Source of the DNA: Artocarpus heterophyllus
Taxonomy: Eukaryota > Streptophyta > Magnoliopsida > Rosales > Moraceae
DNA: 64,000 nt
Direction of reading: 5' to 3'
Assembly (NCBI GenBank): GCA_025403435.1
Contig: CM046330.1
Coordinates: forward strand, 28,860,860 to 28,924,859
Made by a program: the position numbers and the translations under genes. Below, one piece after another: positions 12,001 to 25,022 of this stretch. The notes under the pieces were generated by a model. That model was not told where the DNA came from, did no database searches, and worked only from the letters and a program-made list of their open reading frames with translations. Each line of letters opens with the position of its first letter. Positions within the stretch are counted from its first letter, which is position 1.

Positions 12001-14210
12001 AACTATAAACTCGAAATTAATTAAAAGATTAAGTGAATAAAGTTTAGAACTTTTACCTTTGTAGACACTTTCTCGATGGTTTCCTCTAGAAAAGCCTATT
12101 TGTCTTCCTTTCTTCATGTTTCAAATACTAAAAACACAAATTTGCTATATAAAATTCTAATCTTGTATCATCTAAGATTGGGGGGAAAGAAAAAGGTCTA
12201 GGATTTATCTTGATGTTTTTCTCTATAAAACCACTTTAGGATCTTTGCTTTTCCTTCCTTTCTTCTTCTTGATGTTGGTCTAAAATATAAGATGGTGGTC
12301 TAAAATATAAGCTTAACTAGTAAAAAGCTATCTTTGTTCTACTAAAGAAAATGGAGGCAAGGTTTGGAAAAAATATACCTTTGTAGAACACTATAAAAAC
12401 TTCAACTTTCTTCTTGTGCTTCTAATCCATTCCTAGTTCTTCTTCTTCTTCTTGTTTGGTTTGTGATTTTTTTATTGTAAAAGGAAGAATATTTTGGAGG
12501 GAATAGCTTTGGGAAGATTGGTTCTTGAGTGGAAGAAAAGGAAGAGAACTTCTTGGTGAAGCTTTAAGCTAGGATCCATTTTGGATGGGAGAAATTTAGG
12601 AGGAGAATTTTCGAGAATCCCCCCTAGGTGGTATTCGGATTTTTGAGGAAAGTAGAAGAGAAAATAGAGATCAATTAAGTTCATGTGATGGTACAACTAT
12701 ATATAGACCAAGTGCTAATTAAATCACTTCACTTAACTTATGTTTAATGAAGCTCCTCATCAACTTTGATGAGTTAAAATTTTGGTTTAAAATCTCCTAA
12801 ATATGGCACCATTCTCTAATGAAGGTTGGTGAAATTTGTGTCTCATTAATGCGTCAAGGACAACCACCAACATGTAAGCTTGAGTTAAGGAACCAGTGTA
12901 CTTAGAGCTTTTCTTGCAAGTTTCCCCTTAAATAGATAAATCTTTATATTGTCAATGATGACTAACTTAGCTAATAGGGGATTTTAATATCTTACAGGTC
13001 CCTTCTCATTTTTTGAATACAATAACATGCTAAACACAATATGAAACATTCCAATATATGTTTAAATCGCGTACCAATTTTTGACTATGTTTAGTCTTAA
13101 AATTAATTCTAGACTTGATAAAAATTAAACTGGACATTTTTTAGTATCTAGATTCGATAATGACATAGTTTTTGGAAATGTCACTTTCCGAGTTCGCGTT
13201 GCATTTTCTACTAAAATTGCTACTCCTGTAGTTTCGATTTTAAATTAATGAGGAATTAAGGACCTTACATGTGTTAGAGTGTTTTTGGCTACACTGCTAA
13301 CTTCGTACTACACTTGAAGATTTTTATAATTAAATTTCTCAAGTTATTTACATATTGAAATTTCTTCTGCCACAAGTTACGATAGAATTTATCAATCAAT
13401 TTATTCAATTATAAAAGTTAATAAATTCAACTTTAAATTTACTATAGAATTTTGGAATATGTATATTAATTTCATAAATCCTTTAGTCATAAAAATCAAA
13501 CACAATATTATCTTAGTAAAATCCTCGGCTTAAATATGAAAATACGTTATTTAATTATAGGATTTTCTCAGCCCTTGCTAATACAGACTAAGTTCTTAGT
13601 GCTTGTAAAGTTAATTTCTTGATTTTATTAATAATAAACTCTTTAAATCAAATAAGAGATTACTAATTTTGATTAATTGTGTTAAAGTGTCTATATGTAC
13701 ACCTTTAACGTAGTACTCATACTTGAAATTCTAATTTATTAAATCTAAAGTTCCTTGTTGATAACTCCATTTATCTTTAACTTTAAGGTGTAAGGTCTCT
13801 CGATCTTAAACCATTTCCTAAAAATATCCTTGAGACACTTAACGATATTGAATACTATCGAATTTACTCTAATTATAAAATTGTGGAAATTTAAGTTGAA
13901 TTTCCATGTTAAGTAGTTAGGTTTTCCAAAAAAACCCATAACTTAAATTTTTGAGTTTTATATAATATAATTAAGCTAATACTTAACTTTCGAACCAAAA
14001 TTTTGCTGAAATTGTTAAAAATATATTGACTTGTCTAAAAGCAATCATTTCTTATATTTTGTGCTCTCTTGTGAACATTTATTGTAATTCTTATTGAAAC
14101 CTAAACTTATAAATTCTAAACTTATATTTTCCTATGAACTCAATGGTGTAGTTATGGAAAAATCCTTAATTAATTATACTTATTAATTCTGGATTTTTTC
14201 GGTCATTACA
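9070..14210 (-). mobile_element. 5.1-kb solo LTR inserted in gypsy integrase
   Basis: Bounded by TGTAACGACC and GGTCATTACA, the inverted forms of gypsy LTR ends (TGTAATGACC...GGTCGTTACA on the minus strand), with a perfect 5-bp TSD TTCAT. The interior is AT-rich with no gag-pol, PBS or polypurine tract, so it is a solo LTR rather than a full element. A TATA box on the minus strand (12697-12705) supports the orientation. At about 5.1 kb it is long even for gypsy LTRs; lengths like this are known in Ogre/Athila-type elements, but I cannot assign the lineage. Small open stretches inside are low-complexity and unconvincing. Confidence 0.8.
12697..12705 (-). promoter_or_regulatory. TATA box in the solo LTR
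   Basis: TATATATAG on the minus strand, downstream of about 1.5 kb of U3-like sequence. The equivalent is conserved in the duplicate copy at about 17240-17250. Confidence 0.5.
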
Positions 14211-14215
14211 TTCAT

Positions 14216-15141
14216 AGAGTTACTGAGGACCGAACATATGCACAATGGTATTTGGATCATTGTTGTAAGTTGACTAAGTTTGCATGCTTTATCCCTTTTT
14301 AGTTTATATAATCAAGGAAGGTATTGGGAAAGTTGTATCTTAAGCACATCATCTGGTTGCATGGTGTTCCATTGTCGGTCACTTCTAATAAGGACACTCG
14401 CGTTAATGCTAAATATTGGACAAGCTTTCAGAAAGCCTTAGGAATTGAATTAAACTTTAGCATTGCTTTTCATCCATAGACCAATGGGCAACTTGAGCGT
14501 GTCATCCAAATCTTGGAGGATATTCTCTGCGTTTATGTCTTGGACTTTGGTGGGAATTGGAGGAAAAGCCTACACATAGCTGAGTTTGCATACAACAACA
14601 GCTACCAGGCTAGCATCAGAATTGCTCTATTTGAAGCTCATTATAGAAGACCATGTTGGTCACCAATCCGTTGGCTCGAGCTTGAGGATCAACTCACCAC
14701 CAAGCCCGATGATATATAGGACAACAACAAAAAAATTGCCATTGTTCGAGAGCATTTGTAGACTACCTAGAGTCGTCAGAAAAGCTATGCCAATGGAGGC
14801 AACAACTGTTGGAATTTCAAAAAGGTGATTACATCATGTTAAAGATTTCTCCACGTAAATGAATTACATGTTTCAGTGTTAGTGGGAAACTTGCACTAAG
14901 ATACATTGGACCATTCCCAATTTCACTACAAGTTGGTGCAGTTACATACTACTTTGACCTACCTCTAGAATTGTCTTATGTTCACAACATCTTTCATGTG
15001 TTAATGCTCCATAAGTGCCAACCCGACCCCGACACCATTGTTTCATGACATGACGTGCCACTCTGAGAGGACACAACTTATGAGAAAATGCCTATTCAAA
15101 TCGTAGATAGTAAGGTGACGAGCATATGACGATGAGAAATT
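14216..15141 (+). pseudogene. gypsy integrase core and chromodomain remnant, copy 1
   Basis: Resumes the integrase after the solo LTR. The catalytic-core phrases are recognisable (a WIIV...LTKF block, LHGVPLSVTS, FHPxTNGQLERVIQ, FGGNWRKSLHIAEFAYNNSYQ), with TAG replacing CAG in FHPQT. The C-terminal part has LSYVHNIFHVLML and a chromodomain-like PIQIVDSKV (about 15091-15118). The chromodomain places the element among chromoviruses (Tekay/Del-like by inference). At about 15142 the sequence switches to a piece of gag, a rearrangement junction. Confidence 0.75.
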
Positions 15142-15146
15142 CCACA

Positions 15147-15209
15147 GTTTGTTCAACTGTTATTCCAGCCTTTCATGCCTCCTTAGGCACCCTATCCACA
15201 TCTGCAGAA
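15147..15209 (+). pseudogene. misplaced gag fragment at a duplication junction
   Basis: About 60 bp matching the gag stretch near 6495-6560 (shared TCATGCCTCCTTAGGCACC block), lying between the chromodomain remnant and the partial solo-LTR copy. It marks one breakpoint of a tandem duplication of the gag-to-integrase interval. Confidence 0.65.
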
Positions 15210-15215
15210 TTGCCC

Positions 15216-18200
15216 ATTGAGAGTGTGTAAGAAAAATCTATTCTAAATTCATGATTCTTGAACTAAGTTCTAATTAACAATATTATGAATTTATTTAACG
15301 GGCTCGTAATTGGTTCTAAGCCCAACAATGATCCTATGATGTCCCATACATCGTGAGGTTGTAATTATGATCCGATAGCTTTTTAGACTAAAACGAGCGT
15401 CAAACCCATGCCCAGTATCATAATATTAACACTCTAGCATATAGAGTTTTAACATAGTTGTTTTAGTGTCAAATTGAAAACTATTAAAGTTATCCTTAGG
15501 CAATTAATCCATGTAACTTAAAGTTTTAAGCAAAAATCATTCTATAAAATAATATCCAAGCAACCTACTAAATATTGGGCTTATATAATCTATCTAAAGT
15601 GCTGTAATTTCTTGGTTTATTGAATTCTATAGTTATGTGATCTTTGTTTATAAAAACTAGCACCATAAGGTACTTTTTTGATTAGTTTTAGAAAATTATC
15701 GTGAAATCATATGTTAAAAACATTATTTCTTTAAAAAAAATTTCTTCATAAAAGTAGTTTATTTAAATATGTGATTTACTAATTTTTATGCTCATTTTAA
15801 AGTTTGGATCATCGTCTTTGGCATATTTATTTTTCGGTTAAATTTTGTAAACTTTATCGATTAAAAAGTTTGGATTGCTTTTATAAGTCCTAATCAAAGT
15901 TTATTTTAGAGTAGATTTTTACAAAACTTTTTCACCAAATTATTTGTTATATCAAAAACTAAAACTTTCGTGTTCAGTGAAAATTGCAATTCAGTCTCGA
16001 AACAATCCAAAACTTGAAAACTATTTTCAACCCAAAAATATAGTTTTTAGACAGTTTTGGAAAATTGTCCTTAACTGTATATTAAAGACAGATTTTGCAA
16101 AAAAAAAAAAATCTTCAAAAAAGTTGTCTGTCTCATTGAAATTTAAAATTTTTATATTTGGCAAAATGTGAAATTCGGATCCGAAATAGTCCAAAATTTC
16201 TAAAACAAATTTAGCCTTTATAAAAATTGCTTTGGCCAGTTTTAAGCAGTTTCAAAAACTGCTTTTGAGCAGTTTGTAAAAACTGCTTGGAAACCTTACT
16301 TAGAGTCAAATTTACATTTTTGTTTAGTCATAGAGTTTTGTTCAAAATGTCAAAAACTAAAGGTTCTGTGTTTGGAAAAATTTTAAAAATCGACTATAAG
16401 GCTTCCTTTTACACACTCAAAGTTTGTGAAAAATTTTTTCATACACCAAAACTTGTAAAAATACCTAGACTAAATATATATAACCTAACTTTTTACAATA
16501 AAATACATATGTAGCTACACCCAACAACATAAATAAAAATTATTGCAATCCATTTGCTTGCTAAAACATTAACTTAGCTCATAAAATTATAAACTTGAAA
16601 GAAACTAAAAGATTAAGGGAATAAAGTTTAGAACTTTTACCTTTGTTGACACTTTCTCAATCGTTTCCTCTAGAAAAGCCTATTCGTCCTCTTTTCTCCA
16701 TGTTTCAAATACTAAAAACACAAATTTGCTACATAAAAATCTAATCTTGTATAATCTAAGATTGGGGGGAAATAAAAAGGAATAACACTCTAGGATCTTT
16801 GCTTTTCCTTCCTTTCTTCTTCTTGATGGAGATATGAAATATAAGCTTAACTAGTAAAAAATCTTTCTCTGTTCTACTAAAGAAAAATGGAGGAAAAGTT
16901 TGGAAAAAATATACCTTTGTAGAACATTATAAAAACTTCAACTTTCTTCTTGTACTTCTAATCCATTCCTAGTTCTTCTTCTTCTTCTTTTTCGGTAAGT
17001 GATTTTTTTTTTTTTTTGTAAAAGGAAGAACACTTTGGAGGCAATAGCTTCGGGAAGATCGGTTCTTTAGAGGAAGAAAAGGAAGAGAATTTCTTAGTGA
17101 AGAGTCAATCTAGGATCTGACTAGGATGAGAGAAATTTAGGAGGAAAAATTTTGGAGAATCCCCCTTTGGTGGTGTTCGGTTTTTGGAGGAAAATAGAAG
17201 AGAAAATAGAGACCAATTAAGTTCTTGTGATGATACAACTATATATAGACCAAGTGCTAATTAAATCACTTCACTTAATTGATGTTTAATGAAGCTCCTA
17301 ATCAACTTTGATGAGTAAAAATTTTGGTTTAAAATCTCCTAAATATGGCACCATTCTCTAATGAAGGTTGGTGAAATTTGTGTCTCATTAATTTATCAAG
17401 GACGACCACCAACATGTAAGCTTGATTTAAGGAACTAGTGTATTTAGAGCTTTTCTTGCAAGTTTACCCTTAAACAGATAAATCTTTATACAGTCATCAA
17501 TGACTAACTTAGCTAACAAGAGATTTTAATATCTAACGGGTCCTTTCTCATTTTTTGGATATAGTGACATGCTAAACACAGTATAAACCATACTGATATA
17601 TGTTTAAATCGCATACTAATTTTTGACTATGTTTAGTCTTAAAATTAATTCTAGACGATAAAAATCAAAGTTGACTTTTTTAGTATCTAGACTTGGAAAT
17701 GACATAGTTTTTTTATGGTGTCACTTTTTGATTTCGCATAAAATTGTCTACTGAAATTGCTACTCATAAAGTTTTGATTTTAAATTAATTGGCAATTAAG
17801 GATCTAACATATGTTAGAGTGTTTTCTGGTATATTGCTAATTTTGTGCTGCACTTGGAAATTTTTATAATTAAATTTCTCAAGTTATTTACAAATTAATA
17901 TTTCTTCCACATCAAGTCGTGATAGAATTTATTAATCAAATTATTAAAATATGAAAGTTAATAAATCCAACTTTAAAATTTACTACAGAATTTTAGAATA
18001 TTAGAATATTTATATTAATTCTATAAATTCTTTAGTCGTAAAAATCAAATACAATATTGTCTTAGTAAAATCTTTGGCTTAAATATTTAAATACATTATT
18101 TAATTCTAGGATTTTCTCAGCCCTTACTAATACGAATTAAGTTCTTAGTACTTGTAACGTTAATTTCTTGATTTTATTAATAATAAACTCTTTAAATCAA

Positions 18201-18759
18201 ATAATAGATTACTAATTTCGTTAATTGCATTAAGGTGTCTATATGTACACCTTTAAGATAGTACTCATTCTTAAAATTCTAATATATTAAATCTAAGGTT
18301 CCTTGCTGATAACTTCATTTATCTTTAACTTTAAGATGTAAGGTCTCTTAATCTTAAACTATTTCCTATAAATATCCTTAAGACGCTTAATAGTATTGAA
18401 TACTATCGAATTTACTCTAATTGTAAAATTGTGGAAATTTAAGTAGAATTTCCATGTTAAGATTTGGGTTTTTCCAAAAAAAACCACAACTTAAATGTTT
18501 GAGTTGTATATAACGTAATTAATTTAATACTTAATTATCATACTAAAATTTTGTTCAAACTGTTAAAATATATTGACTTGTCTAAAAGTAATCATTTTCT
18601 TAGATTTTTGTGCTCTCTCGTGAATATTTCCCGTAATTTTTACTGAAACCTAAACTCATAAATTCTAAACTTATATTTTCCTATGAACTCAATGGCATAG
18701 TTATGGAAAAATCCTTAATTAATTATATTTATTGATTCTGGATTTTTTCAGTCATTACA
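15216..18759 (-). mobile_element. partial second copy of the solo LTR
   Basis: Collinear with 10406-14210, missing the first 1.3 kb and about 240 bp near 10432-10690. It ends in ATTACA followed by TTCAT (18760-18764) and the same integrase flank as the first copy. The shared flank means it arose by duplication of the host region, not by a second insertion. Many substitutions and indels separate the copies. Confidence 0.8.
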
Positions 18760-18764
18760 TTCAT

Positions 18765-19383
18765 AGGGTTACAGAGGATTGAACATATGCATGACGCTCT
18801 TTGGATAATTGTTGATAAGTTGACCAAGTCCACACACTTTATCCCTTTTTAGTTTACATGCTCAAGGAAGGTATTAGGAGAGTTGAATCTTGAGCACATC
18901 ATCCGGTTGCATGGTGTTCCATTGTCGATCACTTCTGATAGGGACACTCACTTCAATGCTAAATATTAGAAAAGCTTTCAAAAAGCCTTAGGAACTAAAT
19001 TAAACTTTAGCACTATTTTTCATCCATAGACCAATGGACAGTTTGAGTGTGTCATCCAAATCTTGGAGGATATGCTCTATGCTTACATCTTGGACTTTGG
19101 TGGGAATTGGAGGAAAAACCTACACTTAGCTGAGTTTGCATACAACAACAACTACCAAGCTAGCATCAGAATTGCTCCATTTGAAGCTCATTATAGAAGA
19201 CCATGTTGGTCATCAATTCGTTGGCTCAAGACTGAGGATCGACTCACCACCAAGCCCGATGATATATAGGACAATAATGAAAAAATTGCCATTATTCAAG
19301 AGCATGTGCGAACCATTCAAAGTTGTCGAAAAAGCTATGCTGACAGTAGACGATGACCGTTGGAATTTCAAAAAGGTGATTAC
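18765..19383 (+). pseudogene. gypsy integrase core, copy 2
   Basis: Second copy of the integrase core. A 68-codon open piece (19063-19269) differs from its counterpart at 14513-14719 at about 12 of 68 residues by hand count. The reading is interrupted by the copia element at 19384 (TSD ATTAC, 19379-19383 and 28636-28640) and resumes at 28636. Confidence 0.75.
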
Positions 19384-21407
19384 TGTTGGAATTAAAACAT
19401 GAAATGCAGCGGAAGGAACGGATCGTTGACAAACAAAAATTTTCTGAAAACTTTGTTTTATCAGGAATAGATATATAATTTTAATTACAGAAAGCTTTAG
19501 GAATTTTTTACTAACCTTTTGAAGACTATCAGGGTATCCTAGCTTTCCTCTTTGACACCACGATCTTCCAAACCAGGCCTCCACACCAATGGAAAGACGA
19601 GTGGGCGTCAAACTGCAAGAATGAATTATCCTCACACTTTTCTGAATCTGCTATGTACTCAACACATGAGATAGCAGACCTTTTTCTTTATAGAAGAACT
19701 CTCAGTTTTTCTCTCTAAAAATTATGTGAATAAAATTACTGAGATAACTGTTATCTCTCCCTTTTATAACTGAGCTATTAGTAATTTTTCTTTCCTTTTT
19801 CTTTTCCTTTCCTTTTCTTCTTTTTCTTTTCCGTTTTCCTCTTTCCTCTTTCCCCTTTCCCGAATCTATATTCGGTTAACATATATATATATATATATAT
19901 ATAAGTAAACTTTGCCGAGAAAGAAAGCTTGCCCTTTTTTTTTTTTTTTTTACTTTGACTTTGACCAAATCTATGTACATATATATATATAAAGGCAAAA
20001 AAAATGAAACGTGAAGCGTAACATCAAGTTACGTTTCCCTTTTCTTCTTTTTTTTTTTTTTTTAATTATAATATTATATTAATATATATATATATATATA
20101 TTAATATATTATAAAATCTTATATATATATATATAAAAAGATTTGGTTCAAAACCATATATATATATATATATCCAAATCTAAATTCAAAAATAAATCAT
20201 ATTTATTTAAGAATAGATTTTAACAATTATCAATTAATTAACTAATGCTCAGTTAAATGTGATAACATTTATCACATTACATTATGTGTCACAAAAAAAC
20301 ATTTTTCTGTGTCACGTTAATAATTCAAGTGTGAAAAATTAATTCAGAATTCAAAAATTCTGAATTAAACATGTATAATTCATTCTATGCAAAAATCCAA
20401 TATAGTGTTACAGAGGTGGTATTGGGGACCTATGGACATATAACCCAAGCTCCAATAAATTTGACATTTAATCAAACTCTTTAATTAATGTGCCAAATTT
20501 ATTAGTTTCAGTGTTACTCCACTAAAAAACTGAAACTGAACTCTTGAGATTATAGTGAAATTACTCAAAGAAAATTAACGAGTAGTCCATTGATATAATC
20601 ATTACATATAAGTCAGTCCTCCATAAATAGTTCATAATAAGAGCTAGGTTCAATTTCCGTTCACCTCTCTTATTACCTCTTTATCCTTGAGTTCCAATAA
20701 TTCCCTAATGAACAATTAATTCATAATCTTATTATGAACGAGCGCTCTATTGTTCAAACCTTGAATTATCACTCAAGAGAACTATTTTTCTAACTTCCAT
20801 AGGGAAGGAATGGATTCCATATCTGTATAATATTATTCCCAGCCATTTATTACTTTATGTTTCCAAGATGCTAAGTTACAATCTGTGCTTAGACAAATCT
20901 TACCATGCAAGTCAAAAAACATAATGTAATAAATAGGAGTCTAATAAATACTCAGGATTAAGACTGTCAAATATATGATCATCATAGTGATAAATTTGAA
21001 TACTCTATTTGTAACGGATGATTATTAGAGATTCATAATTTATCTGGTCCAGTCCTATATAATCTCATTATATAAAGTACCTCCAACCCAATGTCTCTAC
21101 ATTAATAGTCCGGATAATGACTATTTCATTTTAGATGAGATTGGACCGTACTTGTAATTTTTAATTAAAGATCCCAAACTTTAATTAATTATTACGGACT
21201 ATTTAGATTATTATCTATAAATTTTATCCCCAAGCAAATAACACTTATATGCTAAATTTATAGTCACATAAATAATCATGGAATTTTCTTGATGTTTATA
21301 AATGTATTCATAATGCATATAATCAACCAAAATAATAATAAATGTCATTTTATTTATTTATTAACAATATGTACAATGTCACAGCTTTTAGGGCACCAAA
21401 CCCAACA
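19384..21407 (-). repeat. 3' LTR of copia element (2024 bp)
   Basis: Begins TGTTGGAATT and ends ACCCAACA on the plus strand. TATA box TATAAAAG on the minus strand at 19761-19768. Contains poly-T and (TA)n tracts (about 19880-20180). Adjacent on the right is the polypurine tract, read on the plus strand as ATCTCCCACTTGC (21408-21420). Confidence 0.95.
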
Positions 21408-21470
21408 ATCTCCCACTTGCCCTAAAGCAGGTGAGACATGTCTCTAAGACCTAAGCCTTCCAAGTGTCCC

Positions 21471-24400
21471 TCAAAGCTCTTTGCCTGATTGAAAATCAGA
21501 ATCAGTGTATCCAATGGGAATCAAATTCTCACCAGAATAAACTAGCATATAGTTTCTCGTTCTCCTAAGATACTTGAGAATATGTTTAACCGCTACCCAA
21601 TGATCTAATCCTGGGTTGGATTGATACCGACTGACTATACCCACCGCATAGCAAATGTCAGGTCTTGTACACAACATGGCATACATTAGACTTCCTACTG
21701 CAGATGCATAGGGTACCCGTCTCAAATTTTCTTCCTCTTGAGGTGTCTTAGGACACTGCTCTTTTGAAAGATAAACTCCATGACGTGTAGGCAAATTACC
21801 TTTCTTGGAGTTTTGCATCGAAAATCTGGTAAGCACCTTATCGATATACGATGCCTGAGACAGCGCCAACAGTTTGTTCTTGCGATCTTTTATGAGTTGA
21901 ATTCCAAGAACATAACTTGCTTCTCCTAAATCTTTCATTTGGAAATTGCTGGCGAGCCATTTCTTTACATCAGATAATACTCCTACATCATTCCCAATGA
22001 GTAGGATATCATCTACATAAAGAACCAAGAAGACCACCTTCTTTTCTTTGATGTACTTGTAAACACAAGGTTCATCAATATTTTGATTGAAACCATAAGA
22101 TTTGATCGCTTCATCAAATCTCAAGTTCCAAGATCTTGAAGCTTGCTTGAGTCCATAGATGGACCTCTGCAACTTGCAAACTTTTTGCTCTTGACCTTTA
22201 ACTACAAACCCTTCTGGTTGCACCATATAGATGCTTTCCTCAAGATAGCCATTCAAAAAGGCAGTCTTGACATCCATTTGCCATATCTCATAATCAAGAC
22301 AAGCAGCAATGGATAAAAGAATCCGAATGGATTTAAGCATAGCTACAGGCGAGAAAGTTTCTTCATAGTCAACTCCCTCTTTTTGGCTGTAACCCTTTGC
22401 CACAAGCCTAGCTTTGAAAATCTCAACTTTCCCATCCACTCCTCTTTTCTTCTTGTAAATCCATTTGCACCCTATGGGTTTTATCCCTTCAGGTAGGTCT
22501 ACAAGATCCCAGACTGAATTGGAGTACATTGACTCCATTTCAAGGTTCATAGCCTCCAGCCATTTTTCCTTCTCAGAAACTTCCATTGCATCACGATATG
22601 TCAATGGATCATCCTCACCATTATCATAGATAGCAACATTTGCTTCTCCAAGTTCCCTGTAGCGAGCAGGTGGTCTCACAACCCTCCCACTACGTCGAGG
22701 TGGTATGACATTCTGATAGGAAGATGTGGCCTCCTCATTTTGTCCTTCGACAACAGTTGTCGGTTGCAGTCTGATCTGATCAGAAAGTAACTCTTCAAGT
22801 ACAATTTTGCTACGAGGTTTATAGTTTGTCATATAATCATTCTCGAGAAAAGTGGCATTTGTCGATACAAATACTTTCTTATCCTGTGGACTATAAAACA
22901 AACCTCCCCTCGTTCCCTTTGGGTATCCCACAAATAAGCATACTTCAGAACGTGGTTCCAACTTCCCAGTCTTACCTTTCAGCACATGTGCTGGACACCC
23001 CCATATACGGATATGTCGCATACTAGGTTTGCGACCATTCCATAACTCTAGAGGTGTTTTTGAAATAGACTTAGATGGAACTATGTTTAGAAGATATATT
23101 GCAGTTTGTAGTGCATATCCCCAAAATGAAGTGGGTAATGATGAGTAGCTAAGCATGGATCTCACCATATCAAGCAACGTTCTATTTCTTCTCTCTGCAA
23201 CACCATTTTGTTGTGGTGTTCCAGGTGCGGTGAGTTGTGATAGAATACCATGTTCTATCATATAATCCTTGAATTCAGTATCAAGGTATTCTCCTCCTCG
23301 ATCAGATCGAAGACTCTTCACCGTCTTACCTAATTGCTTTTCAGCTTCCGCTTGGAATTCTTTGAACTTTCCAAAGGTTTCAGATTTCCTTTGCATTAGG
23401 TATATGTAACCATACCTTGAATAATCGTCAATAAATGTGACGAAATATTCGTAACCACCACGAGCTTGTACATTCATTGGACCACAGACGTCTGAATGTA
23501 TTAGCTCAAGTGGTTCCTTGGCCCTTTCGCCTTTTGCAGAGAAAGGCCTCTTAGTCATTTTACCTTCAAGACAAGATTCACAAACTGGTAGAAAACTAAC
23601 TTTTAGCTCTTTTAAAGGACCCTCCTTTACCAGTCTGTTAATTCTGTCAAGGTTGACATGACCTAATCTAAGGTGCCATAGGTATGTTTCATTATTAGAA
23701 GAAATCTTTTGCTTCTTGGGTTTAGGTTGTTCAACTTTGAACATTTCAGTATTGAGCAGTGCTTTTTCGTTGGGCCTTAAGGTGTAAAGCCCATTTTCCA
23801 GATGTGCAGAACAAATATCCAAACCATTTCTAGAAATATTAACATAATTATTATTAAAAGAAACATTAAACATTTGTTCAAACAACCTGGAAACAGAAAT
23901 CAAATTTCTACGAAAACAAGGAATGTAATAAACATTGTCTAAAATTAAAAACTTATTTCTAAAATAAAGTTTAACAACTCCCACTGCTCTTGCCGAAACA
24001 ACCTCTCCCGTTCCCACTCTCATCGTTTGTTCCCCGTCGGCAAGCTCCCTTGAAGAACTAAGCATCTGCAAAGAAGAACAAACATGGTTAGTTGCCCCTG
24101 AATCAATTATCCAAGGTGAAGTATCATCTTCAACTAAACAAGCTTCTAAAACGAGTAAATCTGATTTACCGTTGTTCTTCTTTTCTTTGAGCTCCTGAAG
24201 ATACTTCTTGCAGTTTCTCTTCCAGTGCCCAACTACGCCGCAGTGGAAACATTTTCCTTTAGGCTTCTTTTGGTTGGAGCTCCTTTTGTTTTTGTTGCTT
24301 TTGTTCTTCTTAGGTTGCCCTCCATTCTTAGACTTACCACTTCCTTCAGTCCCCTTCCTCTTCTTATTCTTTTGGGCAGAAGAGGAAGGTTGAGCTTCTG

Positions 24401-25022
24401 CAACATTTGCCTCAGCTTCTTTAGTCTTTTCTTTCGAAATAGACTCGAAGGTTTGAAGCTCATTAAGCAACTCAGTCATGTTATATTTCAGCTTGTTCAT
24501 GAAATAGTTGCTTTTGAACTGAAGGAACGCAGGGGAGAGGGTTTCTAAAATCATCCCCACCTGTGTAGCTTCATCTATCATAGCCCCGTTGACCTCGGCC
24601 TCATGGAGATAGTTAACCATGTTGAGAACATGTTCTCTGACCGAAATCCCTGCCTTCATTTTTGCATTCATTACTGCCTTAACGGCTTCGTGGCGTGCCT
24701 TTTCAGAAGGTTTACCAAACATGTCTTGCAGAGACTGCATTATCTCATAAGCGGTCTCTATGCTTTCGTGCTTCATCCTAAGCACATCAGACATCCCAGC
24801 CAAAAGAAAACAGCGGGCCTTATTATTTGCCTCGATCCAACGATCATATGCTTCCCGTACATTACGAGGAGCATTGGAAGCAGGCTCTGGAGGACATTCC
24901 TCCGTCAGGACAAACTTGTAACTTTCGCAAATTAGTACAATGTTCATGTTACTCTTCCACTTGACAAAATTATCTCCGGTTAATTTTTCATTTGAGAGAA
25001 TTGCGATGATTGGATTAGACAT
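21471..25022 (-). CDS. copia Gag-Pol polyprotein, RNase H missing (1183 aa)
   Basis: One uninterrupted frame. Domains in order: UBN2-type Gag (about residues 10-230); K/S-rich stretch; CCHC zinc knuckle C258, C261, H266, C271; aspartic protease with W304 and DSGA at D307; GAG-pre-integrase (WHLRLGH at W449); integrase core with D511, D574 and E610, a D-35-E spacing; copia RT with YVDD at 1002-1005 and a GYTDSDFQ block near the end. Reading then stops at DFQSGKEL. The bases beyond still encode, in another frame, the family C-terminus ([10 protein letters not shown]...). By comparison with the element at 59193-63146 about 390 bp coding RNase H has been removed, with a frame change. The start at 25022 gives MSNPIIAIL, matching the other element's MSKNALSSIL start. 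The protein should be processed in virus-like particles but cannot degrade the RNA template itself. Confidence 0.93.
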   Translation of the reverse strand: MSNPIIAILSNEKLTGDNFVKWKSNMNIVLICESYKFVLTEECPPEPASNAPRNVREAYDRWIEANNKARCFLLAGMSDVLRMKHESIETAYEIMQSLQDMFGKPSEKARHEAVKAVMNAKMKAGISVREHVLNMVNYLHEAEVNGAMIDEATQVGMILETLSPAFLQFKSNYFMNKLKYNMTELLNELQTFESISKEKTKEAEANVAEAQPSSSAQKNKKRKGTEGSGKSKNGGQPKKNKSNKNKRSSNQKKPKGKCFHCGVVGHWKRNCKKYLQELKEKKNNGKSDLLVLEACLVEDDTSPWIIDSGATNHVCSSLQMLSSSRELADGEQTMRVGTGEVVSARAVGVVKLYFRNKFLILDNVYYIPCFRRNLISVSRLFEQMFNVSFNNNYVNISRNGLDICSAHLENGLYTLRPNEKALLNTEMFKVEQPKPKKQKISSNNETYLWHLRLGHVNLDRINRLVKEGPLKELKVSFLPVCESCLEGKMTKRPFSAKGERAKEPLELIHSDVCGPMNVQARGGYEYFVTFIDDYSRYGYIYLMQRKSETFGKFKEFQAEAEKQLGKTVKSLRSDRGGEYLDTEFKDYMIEHGILSQLTAPGTPQQNGVAERRNRTLLDMVRSMLSYSSLPTSFWGYALQTAIYLLNIVPSKSISKTPLELWNGRKPSMRHIRIWGCPAHVLKGKTGKLEPRSEVCLFVGYPKGTRGGLFYSPQDKKVFVSTNATFLENDYMTNYKPRSKIVLEELLSDQIRLQPTTVVEGQNEEATSSYQNVIPPRRSGRVVRPPARYRELGEANVAIYDNGEDDPLTYRDAMEVSEKEKWLEAMNLEMESMYSNSVWDLVDLPEGIKPIGCKWIYKKKRGVDGKVEIFKARLVAKGYSQKEGVDYEETFSPVAMLKSIRILLSIAACLDYEIWQMDVKTAFLNGYLEESIYMVQPEGFVVKGQEQKVCKLQRSIYGLKQASRSWNLRFDEAIKSYGFNQNIDEPCVYKYIKEKKVVFLVLYVDDILLIGNDVGVLSDVKKWLASNFQMKDLGEASYVLGIQLIKDRKNKLLALSQASYIDKVLTRFSMQNSKKGNLPTRHGVYLSKEQCPKTPQEEENLRRVPYASAVGSLMYAMLCTRPDICYAVGIVSRYQSNPGLDHWVAVKHILKYLRRTRNYMLVYSGENLIPIGYTDSDFQSGKEL

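Noticed and set aside
19213..19635. 140-codon minus-strand frame across the copia LTR border
   Set aside because: Half lies in integrase remnant and half in LTR; the LTR half recurs at 26565-26858. It is a chance frame, not a gene.
24225..24548. Open frame antisense to copia gag
   Set aside because: Shadow of the K-rich nucleocapsid coding region on the other strand.
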